A DNA stretch of 64,000 bases from Bacillus sp. FJAT-45037 (GCF_002797325.1 NZ_KZ454938.1:2926267-2990266); one strand, 5' to 3'. Positions 16,885 through 26,970 are shown, numbered from the stretch's first letter. The notes: a model not told the origin generated them from the letters alone. A program made the numbers and translations.

Positions 16885-18480
16885 CTATTGAATGGTTACG
16901 TCTTGTAGTTGGTAGACACCTGATGCGTCCGACCAAAAACCTTCCACGCCTTCCCCTACTCCCATAATGTGCGATGGGTGATAAAGGAATGCCATTGGTG
17001 ACTCTTCATTTAAGTAGTTCGTCGCTTCAACATACATTTGTAAACGCGTATCTTCATCTTGTTCGATACGTGCTTCATACAACTTCTCATTGAATGCTTC
17101 GTCATCCATAAATACACGGTTTCCTGAACCAATACTGTCTGAGTGGAACAACATATGCATTGGATAATCAGCATCGCCTGTACCTAAAGATAAACCAAGG
17201 ATAAACATATCATGCTCTCCTGCATTAGTAGCATCTAGGTAAGCTCCCCATTCAACTACTTGAATTTCAACATCAACACCAATTTCCGCTAAACTTGCTT
17301 GTGTAAGCTCGGCAATATCAATGCGTTCACGGTTATCATTCGTCCAAATCGTTGAACTGAATCCATCTGGGTAACCTGCTTCAGCTAATAGCTCTTTTGC
17401 ACGCTCTGGATCACGCTCAAGCGCCTCTACATCTTCACTGAAACCAAAGTTCGTGTTGTTTACAGGACCGATAGCTGCCTCACCTGTACCATCTAAAATA
17501 CCATTTAACATCGCTTCTTTGTCTAATGTTTTTGCGATGGCTTGTCTCACTAATTTGTTATCGAATGGCTCTTTATTCATATTGAAACCTAAGTAAGTAA
17601 TACTAGCAGCATTACGAATGTAGGCTTCCGCTCCATCGTTATGCTCGATACGACTTAAGTCACTTGGTTGTACAGGATCAATGATATGCGCTGTACCCGT
17701 CTCAAGCTCGGCAATACGAGTTAAATCTTCAGGAACAACTTTGAATGTAACAGTATCTACACGAGCCAGCTCACCCCAATAATCTTCATTATTGTTTAGA
17801 ACTAATTGATTACCTGGATCCCAACTTTCAAATGAGAAGAATCCCGTACCCATAGGGTTCTCATTAACATATGTACCTGGTTGTTCTCCAGCTTCTATCG
17901 CTTCATTGTCACCATCAATGACGTCTTTACTGATCATGCTAGATGCATAATGAGCTAAGTGAGCTGGTAATGGGGCAAATGGTTGCTCTGTTTTGAAACG
18001 TACAGTATAATCATCAACCACTGTAATTTCTTCAACAATTTCAAATAAGATTGCACGTGGTGAAGCGGTTGTCTCTGATAAAATGCGCTCAATATTCGCC
18101 TTTACCACTTCTGCATTAAACTCTGAACCATCGTGGAATGTGACACCTTCACGTAGTTTGAATTCCCATACATCTTCTTCGACGGCTACCCACTCTTCCG
18201 CTAGTAACGGTTCTAATTCCATATCTGTGTCATACTTCACTAGCGTTTGGTAAATATTAGATTGTACATTACCGCTTGGTACATCACTTGAAGTATGTGG
18301 ATCAAGTGATGATGCATCAGACAATACAGCTACAATCAGATCTCCGCCACCCTCTGCAGCATTTTCGCTTGCCTCATCGTTCGTTCCTTCATTCGATGTT
18401 GGTTCACTTGCACAACCTACTAGAGCTAACGCCATAGCAATCGAACATACACCCGCTCTTAAAAATTTACTCTTAATCAT
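16885..18480 (-). CDS. ABC transporter substrate-binding lipoprotein (SBP_bac_5, GsiB/DppA type)
   Basis: A 531-residue lipoprotein. The signal peptide ends in a lipobox LVGC with the lipidated Cys at residue 23, followed by an acidic linker and the family-5 binding fold. Landmarks are SDASSLDPHTSSDVPSGNV near the N-terminus, LREGVTFHDGSEFNAEDV-like text at about 110, and NDNRERIDIAELTQASL near 370. The group resembles Bacillus proteins annotated as glutathione or dipeptide binding. It would be anchored on the outer face of the membrane and feed an ABC permease. No permease or ATPase genes are adjacent, so it is an orphan SBP. The ATG at 18480 has AGGGGG upstream. Confidence 0.9.
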   Translation of the reverse strand: MIKSKFLRAGVCSIAMALALVGCASEPTSNEGTNDEASENAAEGGGDLIVAVLSDASSLDPHTSSDVPSGNVQSNIYQTLVKYDTDMELEPLLAEEWVAVEEDVWEFKLREGVTFHDGSEFNAEVVKANIERILSETTASPRAILFEIVEEITVVDDYTVRFKTEQPFAPLPAHLAHYASSMISKDVIDGDNEAIEAGEQPGTYVNENPMGTGFFSFESWDPGNQLVLNNNEDYWGELARVDTVTFKVVPEDLTRIAELETGTAHIIDPVQPSDLSRIEHNDGAEAYIRNAASITYLGFNMNKEPFDNKLVRQAIAKTLDKEAMLNGILDGTGEAAIGPVNNTNFGFSEDVEALERDPERAKELLAEAGYPDGFSSTIWTNDNRERIDIAELTQASLAEIGVDVEIQVVEWGAYLDATNAGEHDMFILGLSLGTGDADYPMHMLFHSDSIGSGNRVFMDDEAFNEKLYEARIEQDEDTRLQMYVEATNYLNEESPMAFLYHPSHIMGVGEGVEGFWSDASGVYQLQDVTIQ

Positions 18481-18979
18481 GACATCCCCCTCTAAAATAG
18501 TCTCTTTGACACATACAAAAATACTACATTATTAAGTTTTTGTAAACACCATTAACAGAAAATTTTATATTATCATTATTTTTAGAAACTATATCTTGCT
18601 AAATATACTATGATATTCACTAACTTTATTTAGAGTTTCTAAATATATGCTATGTTTTTACTGAGTCCTTGACCATAAAGGGTTTCACCACATTAAATAT
18701 GGATTATATTGTGAAATAATTGAAATAATTAGTTGGTTGAGGGGCTATTACTTTAATGTCTATCCCATAAACACAATTTCATTTCAATTAACTTTACCCT
18801 TAATAAAAAGTATAGTTTATACTAATTAGTATGTGGGCATCATACGCATTTTGTCGTTTAGAGTGACTAGCATAACCTGCTTTCATTCCATCTATGCTCA
18901 TTCCCTTAGCACTAACTATCTATTTACCGTCGTTTATTGCTATAATATGCTTGACACTAACCTTTAGAGGAGGAGCAAC
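18481..18979. other. 499-base AT-rich intergenic region
   Basis: It lies between the divergent SBP and PAS-STAS genes. A TATAAT occurs at 18940-18945 on the plus strand, but the -35 position shows no good match. I see no gene, hairpin or riboswitch. Confidence 0.4.
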
Positions 18980-19768
18980 ATGTCCACTGTTAACATTCTT
19001 ATTCAAAAAGAAACCATTGCTGCTCTTAATAGTCTCAAAGAAAATATTTTTGTCGCAGACAATGATTTTTTTATTGTTTGGATGAACGAAGCTGCTCATC
19101 AACTGATTACTTCAATTAAAGAAGATATTCATTTAACACGGTCTGAAGATATGATTGGAACACACCTTTCACTTTTTCATTCTAAAAGTGCTTATCAGGA
19201 GAAAATTCTTAAGCATCATCTTCCATATAAATCAAGAATACATATCTTTAATAAGTATTCCGCCGATATTTCTGTGACTCAATTTATCAATGAATTTGAT
19301 GAAAAAGTAGGTTATATTCTTACATGGGATGATGTAACAGAGCAAGAACAGGTGAATCAAGATAACCAAAAGCTTATTGATGAACTTAGCACCCCTATTT
19401 TACCGATGGTCGTCGAAGATTCTCTACTTGTTCCTCTTATTGGCACGTACGATACTGCTCGTCTTGACAAGTTGCAACAAAAACTGTCACATGAGTGCTC
19501 GAATAATGGTGTAGAGTCTGTTGTATTCGATTTCAGTGCCATGTCGTTGAAAGACCCTGAGCAGCTCATAAATCAAATTAAAACTCTTTCTGACACTATA
19601 GCCTTAATTGGGGCTGTATCTGTCTATGTCGGCTTCCCTATCCCAATGATTCGCGAGTTTGTTGGGCAAGGTGTTCGGACAGATGTGAAGACCTTCCGTA
19701 CCTTTAGACAAGCTGCACTCTATTTATTAAAACAGAGAGGTCTAGAAATTGCTGAAAGAGAACAGTAA
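18980..19768 (+). CDS. PAS-STAS protein (RsbR/antagonist type stress regulator)
   Basis: A 262-residue cytoplasmic protein. A PAS domain spans about residues 10-120 (LKENIFVADNDFFIVWMNEAA, then GYILTWDDVTEQEQ). A STAS domain spans about 135-255 (LSTPILPMVVEDSLLVPLIG and VVFDFSAMSLKD). LSTPILP..DSLLVPLIG is the standard entry of RsbR-type co-antagonist STAS domains. It likely takes part in partner-switch signalling to sigma-B or a c-di-GMP route. In RsbR proteins phosphorylated threonines follow the LIG strand; here the corresponding region has SAMSLKD, so phosphorylation is uncertain. AGGAGGAG lies 5 bases before the ATG. Confidence 0.8.
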   Translation: MSTVNILIQKETIAALNSLKENIFVADNDFFIVWMNEAAHQLITSIKEDIHLTRSEDMIGTHLSLFHSKSAYQEKILKHHLPYKSRIHIFNKYSADISVTQFINEFDEKVGYILTWDDVTEQEQVNQDNQKLIDELSTPILPMVVEDSLLVPLIGTYDTARLDKLQQKLSHECSNNGVESVVFDFSAMSLKDPEQLINQIKTLSDTIALIGAVSVYVGFPIPMIREFVGQGVRTDVKTFRTFRQAALYLLKQRGLEIAEREQ

Positions 19769-19777
19769 TAACTCAAA

Positions 19778-19815
19778 AAGAAGCGTACCCTCAATTAATG
19801 AGGGTACGCTTCAAC
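19778..19815. terminator. Shared terminator between PAS-STAS and rlmN
   Basis: AAGCGTACCCTC and GAGGGTACGCTT form a perfect 12-base-pair stem between convergent genes. Confidence 0.85.
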
Positions 19816-19821
19816 TTTTTC

Positions 19822-20898
19822 TTATGCCTTTGCTTTTGGCTTGTCTTTTTTAATTTGTTTACTTCTTAACTGACCGCAAGCTGCATCGATATCTGTTCCG
19901 TGCTCAAGACGAACACCACAGTTAATTCCGTTTTTCTTCAACTCATCATAAAATCCTAGAATATCTTCTTGGATGCTTCGTTGATATTGTCCGTGCTCAT
20001 CAACCGGGTTATAAGGGATCAAGTTAACATACGTCAGGCGGCGTTTATCTTTAAATAATCTCGCTAACTCTTTAGCATGTTCACGTTGATCATTCACACC
20101 TTTTAAAAGGATATACTCAATCGTAATTTTACGGTTTGTTTTTTCAAGATAATAATCAATCGCATCCATAAGCTTTTCAATCGGAATCGCCTTATTGATT
20201 TTCATGATTCTTGTTCTTAGTTCATTGTTTGGAGCGTGTAATGAAATCGCTAAGTTTACTTGAAGCTGTAAATCTGCAAACTCATAAATCTTATTAGCTA
20301 AACCACTTGTTGAAACAGTAATATGTCGGGCACCGATTGCAAGACCTTTATGATCTTTTACCACTCCTAAGAAATCAACCATATTCTCAAAGTTATCAAA
20401 TGGCTCACCAATCCCCATGACAACAATATGACTAACTCTTTCTTCATTTCCAACTGTGTCTAGATGTTGCTGAACGTTCATGATCTGTTCAACGATCTCT
20501 CCACTTGAAAGGTCACGACTTTTCTTTAATAGCCCACTCGCACAGAAACTACAGCCAATGTTACAACCTACCTGCGTTGTGACACAAACAGATAACCCGT
20601 ACTTATGTTTCATTAGCACCGTCTCAATTAAATTTCCATCGTAAAGTTTAAACAGAAATTTAATCGTACCGTCCGAAGACTCTTGTTTCACATGTTCTGT
20701 TAACGTTTGGATCGCAAAGTTCTCTTCTAATAGCTCTAAGCAATCCTTATTTACATTGTTCATTTCAGCAAAGCTTGTTACACGTTTGCGATATAGCCAG
20801 TCCCATACTTGCGTTGCACGGAATTTCTTATGCCCACGCTCTAATAACCATTCTGTAAGTTGCTCAATCGTCAAGCCATAAATCGATTCTTTATGCAT
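19822..20898 (-). CDS. rlmN: RlmN, 23S rRNA A2503 / tRNA A37 C2-methyltransferase
   Basis: A 358-residue radical-SAM enzyme that methylates C2 of A2503 in 23S rRNA and of A37 in some tRNAs. The 4Fe-4S binding cysteines are C112, C116 and C119 in [12 protein letters not shown]. The [10 protein letters not shown] block and the [13 protein letters not shown] segment are also typical. The catalytic C-terminal cysteine is in [11 protein letters not shown]. Residues 1-90 form the N-terminal accessory domain. The ATG at 20898 follows GAGGGT. The length is normal for Bacillus, and it stands alone between a convergent gene and a same-strand kinase gene. Confidence 0.95.
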   Translation of the reverse strand: MHKESIYGLTIEQLTEWLLERGHKKFRATQVWDWLYRKRVTSFAEMNNVNKDCLELLEENFAIQTLTEHVKQESSDGTIKFLFKLYDGNLIETVLMKHKYGLSVCVTTQVGCNIGCSFCASGLLKKSRDLSSGEIVEQIMNVQQHLDTVGNEERVSHIVVMGIGEPFDNFENMVDFLGVVKDHKGLAIGARHITVSTSGLANKIYEFADLQLQVNLAISLHAPNNELRTRIMKINKAIPIEKLMDAIDYYLEKTNRKITIEYILLKGVNDQREHAKELARLFKDKRRLTYVNLIPYNPVDEHGQYQRSIQEDILGFYDELKKNGINCGVRLEHGTDIDAACGQLRSKQIKKDKPKAKA

Positions 20899-21089
20899 GC
20901 TGTACCCTCATTTCAAAATAAATATATCTATATGTCAGTAGTTGCATTCACATCATCAGTACATTGTCTCATATTCAAACCTTCATCTCAACCTTCGTCG
21001 GCTAAAAAGTACCCTAAACTATTATAAGGATTGCCAAAACGCTTGACAATCCCAATTGTTGTATATTCAGATTGAAAGAACCTCTATTT

Positions 21090-22616
21090 TCAGTCAACCG
21101 TTGGAATACTAAGCGTGACAACAACGCCTCCTGAAGCTCTATTTCCGATATCAAAACAACCATTATGCTCTTTCATGATCGTAGTAGAGATCATTAAACC
21201 AAGGCCAGTTCCTGTATTTTTTGTCGTGTAAAATGGTTTTCCAATTTCACGTAAAACTTCTACAGGAATAAATGGGCCGTCATTGGCAATTTCGATCTGT
21301 ACATCAGATTCACGCTTGATCACATCTATTTCAATTGTTCCTTCAAACCCAATCGCTTCAAGAGCATTTTTGAAAACATTCATGATAACTTGTTTCAACC
21401 TATTACGATCTCCTTGTATGATTGTCTGATCGCAACGATTCCACTGGATGCGAACCTGTTGATTTTCACAAATTGAATGAAACAATTCTAGCACTTCATC
21501 TAATACATCTTTTGGTGAAAATCTAGATAACTCCATAGCTCTAGGCTTTGCCAAAACTAACAGCTCATCAACAATCCCGTCAATACGGTTTAGCTCTGTC
21601 TGCATTAGCCCTTTATAATGATTTTCTTCCCCCATTAACTGTGTAAAGCCCGATAAAACGGTAATAGGATTTCGGATTTCATGAGCAATACCCGCAGCTA
21701 ATTCTCCAACTACTTTTAATTTCTCAGATTGCCTCAACTTGTCCTCGGTCATCTTTTGCTCTGAAACATCCCTAATTAACATCAAATAAGCAACCGGCTC
21801 TCCTGTAAGATCTTTAATCAATGAAGTAGATTTAGCAACAATAAGAGGATGCCCTTCTTTCTGAAGATGCTGCGTCTCTATTTCCATCGTTTCTTCCCAA
21901 TCAAGAGGGATAACTTGTGAGATCTTTGTCTGCATGAGTGCTTCATACTCCCAACCATACAAGCGACAAAAAGAATCATTCACATTAATGATCCTACCAT
22001 TTAAATCATACACAACAATGGCATCTTTCGTTTGTTTAAAGAAGGCCCTTAAATAGCTTTCGGTTGATTGTAACTTTTCTTTCGCGCGATTCTCACCAAT
22101 CTGCGCACGAACCCATAAGCTTTTAGTGAATTTTATATGAAATAAGAAAAATATCACAATCATTACAGCCAGGACAATAAAGTAACCTATATCAACTGGC
22201 TCTATACTGTTAAAAATATCATCAAAATGGAATAAGTAAAAATACGTTAATGAAAAAGTAGCGAGCGCTCCAGAAAAGATTGTCACCCCGTATTGTTGAT
22301 ACAAAGAAGTCAAGATCACTCCCAGCAAGATATAGATATAATTTACTAAATAAGGATACTCAATATTTAGCCAAAATAGGTACACAAAAATTAAAGATGA
22401 AATGAGATACATCATCCACACTTCATTTTTTAACACCCTTCTTAAAATCGTCAACACAACCAACATACCGATTCCCACCGGAGGCCATGATGAAGAGTAA
22501 AGAGGATCGAAACCAACATAAATGATCATCGTCAGTAAATAAGAAACCCATAAGACGATTAGCATTAATCGATTTCTTCTTTTTATAAAAGAGTTAAGAT
22601 CTACCGTTGCCCCCAT
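21090..22616 (-). CDS. Membrane sensor histidine kinase with PAS domain (sporulation-kinase type)
   Basis: A 508-residue protein. The N-terminal 180 residues hold about six TM helices. A PAS domain spans about 195-305 (DAIVVYDLNGRIINVNDSF). The DHp box GIAHEIRNPITVLSGFTQL carries the phospho-acceptor His at about residue 328, and the HATPase domain has NVFKNALEAI (N box), IANDGPFI and GTGLGL. The DHp box matches KinA/KinB/KinE-type kinases that feed the Spo0 phosphorelay. No response regulator is adjacent, as for those kinases. GGTGG lies upstream of the ATG at 22616. The ligand is unknown. Confidence 0.88.
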   Translation of the reverse strand: MGATVDLNSFIKRRNRLMLIVLWVSYLLTMIIYVGFDPLYSSSWPPVGIGMLVVLTILRRVLKNEVWMMYLISSLIFVYLFWLNIEYPYLVNYIYILLGVILTSLYQQYGVTIFSGALATFSLTYFYLFHFDDIFNSIEPVDIGYFIVLAVMIVIFFLFHIKFTKSLWVRAQIGENRAKEKLQSTESYLRAFFKQTKDAIVVYDLNGRIINVNDSFCRLYGWEYEALMQTKISQVIPLDWEETMEIETQHLQKEGHPLIVAKSTSLIKDLTGEPVAYLMLIRDVSEQKMTEDKLRQSEKLKVVGELAAGIAHEIRNPITVLSGFTQLMGEENHYKGLMQTELNRIDGIVDELLVLAKPRAMELSRFSPKDVLDEVLELFHSICENQQVRIQWNRCDQTIIQGDRNRLKQVIMNVFKNALEAIGFEGTIEIDVIKRESDVQIEIANDGPFIPVEVLREIGKPFYTTKNTGTGLGLMISTTIMKEHNGCFDIGNRASGGVVVTLSIPTVD

Positions 22617-22703
22617 TAATCATCCACCTACTTACACCCTCGTAAGGACTATTTACTTATTTGAAATTACCATAAAATTCAACATATGGATATATTATTA
22701 CTC

Positions 22704-22757
22704 AAAAAAACACGGGTTTTCTTTTTCATAGATCGAAAAGAAAACCCGTGTTTTTAT
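22704..22757 (-). terminator. Terminator of the DJ-1/PfpI gene
   Basis: AAACACGGGTTTTCTTTT pairs with AAAAGAAAACCCGTGTTT through an 18-base-pair stem around a 12-base loop. It overlaps the 3' end of the gene, and both strands carry T runs. Confidence 0.8.
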
Positions 22758-23278
22758 TTTTTTGATAAAGCATCAATAAACTCGCGCATATAGTCTGGTA
22801 AGTCTGGCGGACGGCGGCTTGAAATAATGTGTCCATCAACTACGACTGGCTTATCTATCCAGGTAGCGCCTGCGTTCGTCATATCATCCTTAATACCAGG
22901 TGTGCTAGTCACCTTTTTACCTTGAAGGATATTAGCTGAAATAAGTACCCAACCAGCATGACAAATTTGGCCGATTGGCTTTTTCTGTTTATCCATTACT
23001 CTGACCATATTTAGCACACTGTCAAATCTTCTAAGCAAGTCAGGTGACCAACCACCAGGAACTAGTATCGCGTCATACTCATTCGGATCAATATCATCAA
23101 AAGCATAGTCCGATTGAATGGGAACGCCGTACTTCCCTATGTACGTTTCATTGGCCTTATCAGCCACTATATCCACCGTTGCCCCTTCTTCCCGTAAACG
23201 CAAAACCGGATACCATAACTCTAAGTCTTCAAAGTCTTTACTAACAAGTTGAATGATTTTCTTATTGTTAAGCTTCAT
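22754..23278 (-). CDS. DJ-1/PfpI family protein (YraA/YfkM-like)
   Basis: A 174-residue cytoplasmic protein with the DJ-1/PfpI fold. Landmarks are VPGGWSPDLLR near residue 78 and the nucleophile elbow QICHAGW near residue 106, whose Cys is the active residue, plus an upstream Glu in FEDLE. This subgroup includes general stress proteins YraA and YfkM and was linked to protein or nucleotide deglycation and proteolysis; the true activity is debated. The ATG at 23278 follows GGAGG at 8 bases. A longer upstream frame has no ribosome site. Confidence 0.85.
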   Translation of the reverse strand: MKLNNKKIIQLVSKDFEDLELWYPVLRLREEGATVDIVADKANETYIGKYGVPIQSDYAFDDIDPNEYDAILVPGGWSPDLLRRFDSVLNMVRVMDKQKKPIGQICHAGWVLISANILQGKKVTSTPGIKDDMTNAGATWIDKPVVVDGHIISSRRPPDLPDYMREFIDALSKK

Positions 23279-23433
23279 ACTCGACCTCCACTTTCTTTTT
23301 TTGACTCTATTCAAAAGTTTACACTGAACTTGTACCCCAAAGCAAAAGAGGCAAATCATTAGCTAATTATAAGTAGGTGGTGATATGATAATCCTAAGTC
23401 AAAATACCTAATAAAACGAAGTGAGGAATGTAC

Positions 23434-23997
23434 GTGAGCATTTATCAATTTTCTGCAGTTGCGATGAACGGTCGTGAAAAGTCATTAGATGAATACAGTG
23501 GGAAAGTCGTACTAATTGTCAACACAGCAGGAAGATGCGGATTTACCTATCAATATAGTGATCTTCAGAAATTATATGAACGTTACAAAGATAAAGGCTT
23601 TGTCATCTTAGGGTTCCCTTGTAATCAATTTGATAATCAAGAGCCTGATGAAAATGATAAGATTCAAACAAATTGTATGCTGAATTACGGTGTTAGCTTC
23701 CCTCTATTCCAAAAAACTAGAGTGCGTGATACTGGTATCCACCCTTTATTTAAATACTTATCCCATCAGAAGAAATTTGAAGGGTTTAATAAGTTTCACC
23801 CAGTTTCAAAGATTCTCATTCCTTTACTGAACGATAAGCATCCTGAATATTTATTAGATGATCATTCAATTAAATGGAACTTCACAAAATTCCTAATCGA
23901 TTCAGAAGGCGAGGTTATTAAACGCTTCGAAAGTACAACCGACCCGATTGATATGGAACATGATATTGAAGCGCTATTAGCAGACGTTCGAGTGTAA
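23434..23997 (+). CDS. bsaA: Glutathione peroxidase-like thiol peroxidase (BsaA-like)
   Basis: A 187-residue thioredoxin-fold peroxidase. The peroxidatic Cys is in NTAGRCGFT (about residue 34), the catalytic Gln in FPCNQFDNQEP, and Trp and Asn in KWNFTKF, so the tetrad is complete. Bacillus homologues use thioredoxin rather than glutathione, with Cys36-type chemistry. A Cys is present in TNCMLNYG, near the usual resolving position. An insertion of about 25 residues (FEGFNKFHPVSK to LLDDHS) relative to BsaA is seen in related Firmicute proteins. GTG at 23434 fits the GAGGA site better than ATG at 23428. It has its own terminator. Confidence 0.88.
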   Translation: MSIYQFSAVAMNGREKSLDEYSGKVVLIVNTAGRCGFTYQYSDLQKLYERYKDKGFVILGFPCNQFDNQEPDENDKIQTNCMLNYGVSFPLFQKTRVRDTGIHPLFKYLSHQKKFEGFNKFHPVSKILIPLLNDKHPEYLLDDHSIKWNFTKFLIDSEGEVIKRFESTTDPIDMEHDIEALLADVRV

Positions 23998-24008
23998 TAA
24001 AATGAGGG

Positions 24009-24038
24009 AAAGGGATGGTCAATTGACTGTCCCTTTTG
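24009..24038 (+). terminator. Terminator of the GPx gene
   Basis: AAAGGGA, then an inner GTCAATTGAC palindrome, then TCCCTTT followed by T residues, starting 12 bases past the stop. Confidence 0.75.
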
Positions 24039-24235
24039 TTTCTTTCCATTCAACCATGGGATCATTCGATATACATAGCATTCTTCTTAAAATAAATGTG
24101 TTTCTAATAAAATTACGTTATAATAGGCAATAAGTAATATACACCTTAAGGCCTTTTGTTAACCGCCTTTGAGTACAATTGAAAGATCCCTTCAGATATC
24201 TGTAAACTGCTCATGTTGAAAGGTTTGATACCTAT

Positions 24236-25441
24236 ATGAATAAAGTTGTCGTTACAGGCTACGGCATTAAAGCACCTAAGACGCCTAATATTAAACAGTT
24301 TTTAACCAACTTAAAAGAAGGCATTCATTGTTTACAATTAGATGATCAACTTACCCCTAAAGGTGAATCTACTATTATAGGAGTAATCGATGATGGGTTA
24401 CTTGATAATTTAGCGGATCCTAAATACAAGAGATTATCTCGAACAACTATTCTTGGTATCGAAGCAGGTGTAGAAGCACTTAAAAGTGCCAATTTAGACT
24501 CACTTGAAAATAAAAAAGTTGGCATTTTCTTCGGAACATCTGTTGGAAACATTCAAGAGGATATTTTTCAAGAAGCGATTGTATATGCTAAAATGAAAAA
24601 TCACAAAAAAATACCTGTCACATTTGGTCACTATGCTAATTACCATAGTATTACCTCTGCTATTGCTTACTTTCTAGGCGTAAAAGGAATTACCAAAACC
24701 ATTTCAACTGGCTGTACGTCGAGTTTAGAGGCTTTACAAGATGCTGTTGTTTATTTAAAAAGTGGTCAGATAGACTATGCCATTGTTGGTGGAAGTGACT
24801 CTCCTATTACAGAAGTAGCAACCTATGGCTTTGCAAAAACAAGAGTTCTACCACTAAATCAATCTATTGATGAAGGGGCTGTTGCCTTTCAATCCTCTAG
24901 TAAAGGGTTTGCACTTTCAGAAGGTGCAGGTTTCATTATCCTTGAAAGACAAGAGGTCGCACTAGAAAGAAATGCTAAGATCTTAGGGGAAATTAATCGT
25001 GTTTCATCCAATAATGACGGCACATACCTGTTCACTCAAGAAGAAACCGGCACTCAAATGTTAGCAGCCCTAAAAGATGTGACTCAACATAGGAAACCCG
25101 ACTATATCAATAGCCAAGCTCTTGGTATCCAGATAAATGACTTAATTGAAAAGCAATGTTCAAAGGCTTTATTTAATCACAAAGTTCCTTATACTAGCAT
25201 TAAAAGTATGATAGGTAACCCTTTAGGAGCTATCGGTATTATACAAGTCATTTCTGCTTTATTGAGCATTAATAACAATTTTATTCCCCCAACCATTCAT
25301 ACTAATAAATTGGGTTTTGAAGAGATGAACATTGTTACGACCACACAAGTAAAAGAGATTCGTGAAGTAGCTATCACTACTCATGGTTACGGTGGTAATA
25401 ATGCTTGTGCCTACGTGATGGGTTACCCAGGAAAGGTATAG
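24236..25441 (+). CDS. Divergent beta-ketoacyl synthase lacking both catalytic histidines
   Basis: A 401-residue thiolase-fold protein resembling FabF/KAS II throughout. The acyl-binding cysteine is kept (STGCTSSLEALQ, C160), as are K323 in SIKSM and ALSEGAGF. The first active-site His of FabF (VNAHGTST) is replaced by Gln (INSQALGI, Q294), and the second (MTGHLLGAAG) by Asn (MIGNPLGAIG, N328). Such a protein could still take an acyl group on C160 but should not do decarboxylative condensation, as known for KS0 domains of polyketide synthases. The next gene, a 7TM histidine kinase, starts 2 bases after the stop, so they are translationally coupled. DNA here is more AT-rich than neighbouring genes. 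The function is unknown. Confidence 0.8.
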   Translation: MNKVVVTGYGIKAPKTPNIKQFLTNLKEGIHCLQLDDQLTPKGESTIIGVIDDGLLDNLADPKYKRLSRTTILGIEAGVEALKSANLDSLENKKVGIFFGTSVGNIQEDIFQEAIVYAKMKNHKKIPVTFGHYANYHSITSAIAYFLGVKGITKTISTGCTSSLEALQDAVVYLKSGQIDYAIVGGSDSPITEVATYGFAKTRVLPLNQSIDEGAVAFQSSSKGFALSEGAGFIILERQEVALERNAKILGEINRVSSNNDGTYLFTQEETGTQMLAALKDVTQHRKPDYINSQALGIQINDLIEKQCSKALFNHKVPYTSIKSMIGNPLGAIGIIQVISALLSINNNFIPPTIHTNKLGFEEMNIVTTTQVKEIREVAITTHGYGGNNACAYVMGYPGKV

Positions 25442-25443
25442 TT

Positions 25444-26877
25444 ATGATTATCTCTTTACTTATTATAGCAATAGGACTTATTCCTTTAGTACTAGCTATT
25501 AATACGATTAGAATCTATAAAGGGTCTGAACTTGGTATTATCCTTTTATTATTTATGATGTCGCTTAGTTTTTGGCAAATAGACATTGGAGTTCTTTATT
25601 TAAAATCATTCCTTCCAGAAGATTGGATATTATGGCTTTTTCGATTATTTCGGATGGGTCCAACGTTTATCGTTCCTATCACATTTTACTTAGCTTATGT
25701 GATTTTTAATAAGTATGCTTTGAACTTTGCAACACGGAAATGGTATAAGTTTACTAGACTTATTATAAATGCAAAGGTACTTAAGGTATTTATTCTTTGG
25801 AGTATCTTTATTTACTTCCTTAATTGGACTAATTTTGGAGTTTCCGGGTTAAGAATTGTTCATATTTCTAATTCTGATATCAATCTCTTCTTCCCGGTTT
25901 ATGGTGACTATCATTTTCTATATTTAATTCATACTAGTATGTTTCTCGCCTTATTGCTGTTCATTATCGTCGTATCAACTAGAATGAGAAATATGCAATT
26001 CCAATCATTTTTACAGACCTTTTCTATTTGCTCTCTTTTGCTCTTTATCACAGGTTTTATTAATTTCATTCCAGGAACAGGTGCTGTAGTTAGTAGCATT
26101 GGGGTCATTGTTTTCTCGTCGATTATCATTTTTTCTTTTGTGAGAATGAATAATCTAATAACGATTAAGTATAATCGTTTGTTAGAGCGACAAAAGAAAC
26201 TTAATTACACCGGTGATTTATCCGCCAGTTTAATTCATGAAGTGAAAAATAATTTACAAATTATTAAGACCTATTCACAACTCCTACCTCGTGAAGAACA
26301 ATTATCTTCACAAGGCAAGCTGATGATTGAAAAAGTACAAAATGCCACATCACAGCTCGATAATCTAACGAATAGTTATTCTGACTATATTAATACAAAA
26401 ACCATTGAGTTCAAACTTCGAGATATGAACTCAACCATTATTTCAGCAATAGAAATCACATCAGAAATACTTAAAGAAAACCATGTCACCATTAAGTTCA
26501 TACAAAATCAAAGGCCATTAAAGGCATTTATTAATGAAACATATTTAAAACAAGTGTTCATTAACATCATCAAAAACAGCTGCGAATCGATTGATGGTCA
26601 GAAAGATTCCCGTTTAATTACGATTCAGACACAAGTTATAGGAGATCAGATCCTCATTGATCTCAGCGATACAGGGGAAGGGATCCCAGAGCATCAATGG
26701 GAATCCATCTTTGATCCATTTCTCTCTTCCAAACAATTAGGCATGGGAGTAGGATTGCCATTCGTACGCAAGATTATCTTTGAGCACCGCGGTGAGATTA
26801 AAGTACTCAAGAGTAGTCCGGAAGGCACGACCTTTAGAATTGTGTTGCCGCAGTATGAGTTTAGTGAGATAAGTTAG
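25444..26877 (+). CDS. 7TM sensor histidine kinase coupled to the ketosynthase-like gene
   Basis: A 477-residue membrane kinase. Seven hydrophobic helices fill residues 1-240, like the HisKA_7TM sensor group. The DHp box is SLIHEVKNNLQIIKTYSQLL, with the acceptor His at about residue 263; it has HEVKNN rather than the usual HExRNP. The HATPase domain has INIIKNSCESID (N box), DTGEGIP and MGVGLPFVRKI. AGGAAAGG lies before the ATG at 25444, overlapping the 3' end of the ketosynthase-like gene. No response regulator is nearby. The gene pair suggests that the ketosynthase-like protein supplies or senses an acyl signal; this is inference. Confidence 0.85.
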   Translation: MIISLLIIAIGLIPLVLAINTIRIYKGSELGIILLLFMMSLSFWQIDIGVLYLKSFLPEDWILWLFRLFRMGPTFIVPITFYLAYVIFNKYALNFATRKWYKFTRLIINAKVLKVFILWSIFIYFLNWTNFGVSGLRIVHISNSDINLFFPVYGDYHFLYLIHTSMFLALLLFIIVVSTRMRNMQFQSFLQTFSICSLLLFITGFINFIPGTGAVVSSIGVIVFSSIIIFSFVRMNNLITIKYNRLLERQKKLNYTGDLSASLIHEVKNNLQIIKTYSQLLPREEQLSSQGKLMIEKVQNATSQLDNLTNSYSDYINTKTIEFKLRDMNSTIISAIEITSEILKENHVTIKFIQNQRPLKAFINETYLKQVFINIIKNSCESIDGQKDSRLITIQTQVIGDQILIDLSDTGEGIPEHQWESIFDPFLSSKQLGMGVGLPFVRKIIFEHRGEIKVLKSSPEGTTFRIVLPQYEFSEIS

Positions 26878-26889
26878 TTGTAAAAATAG

Positions 26890-26922
26890 AGAAAAAAGCT
26901 GTCAAATGACAGCTTTTTTATG
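26890..26922 (+). terminator. Terminator of the 7TM kinase gene
   Basis: AAAAAAGCTGTCA and TGACAGCTTTTTTA form a tight stem about 12 bases after the stop. Confidence 0.85.
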
Positions 26923-26970
26923 CTAACTGGCTCTACAATAATGGGTTCTATAACGTACCTTATCAAACAA

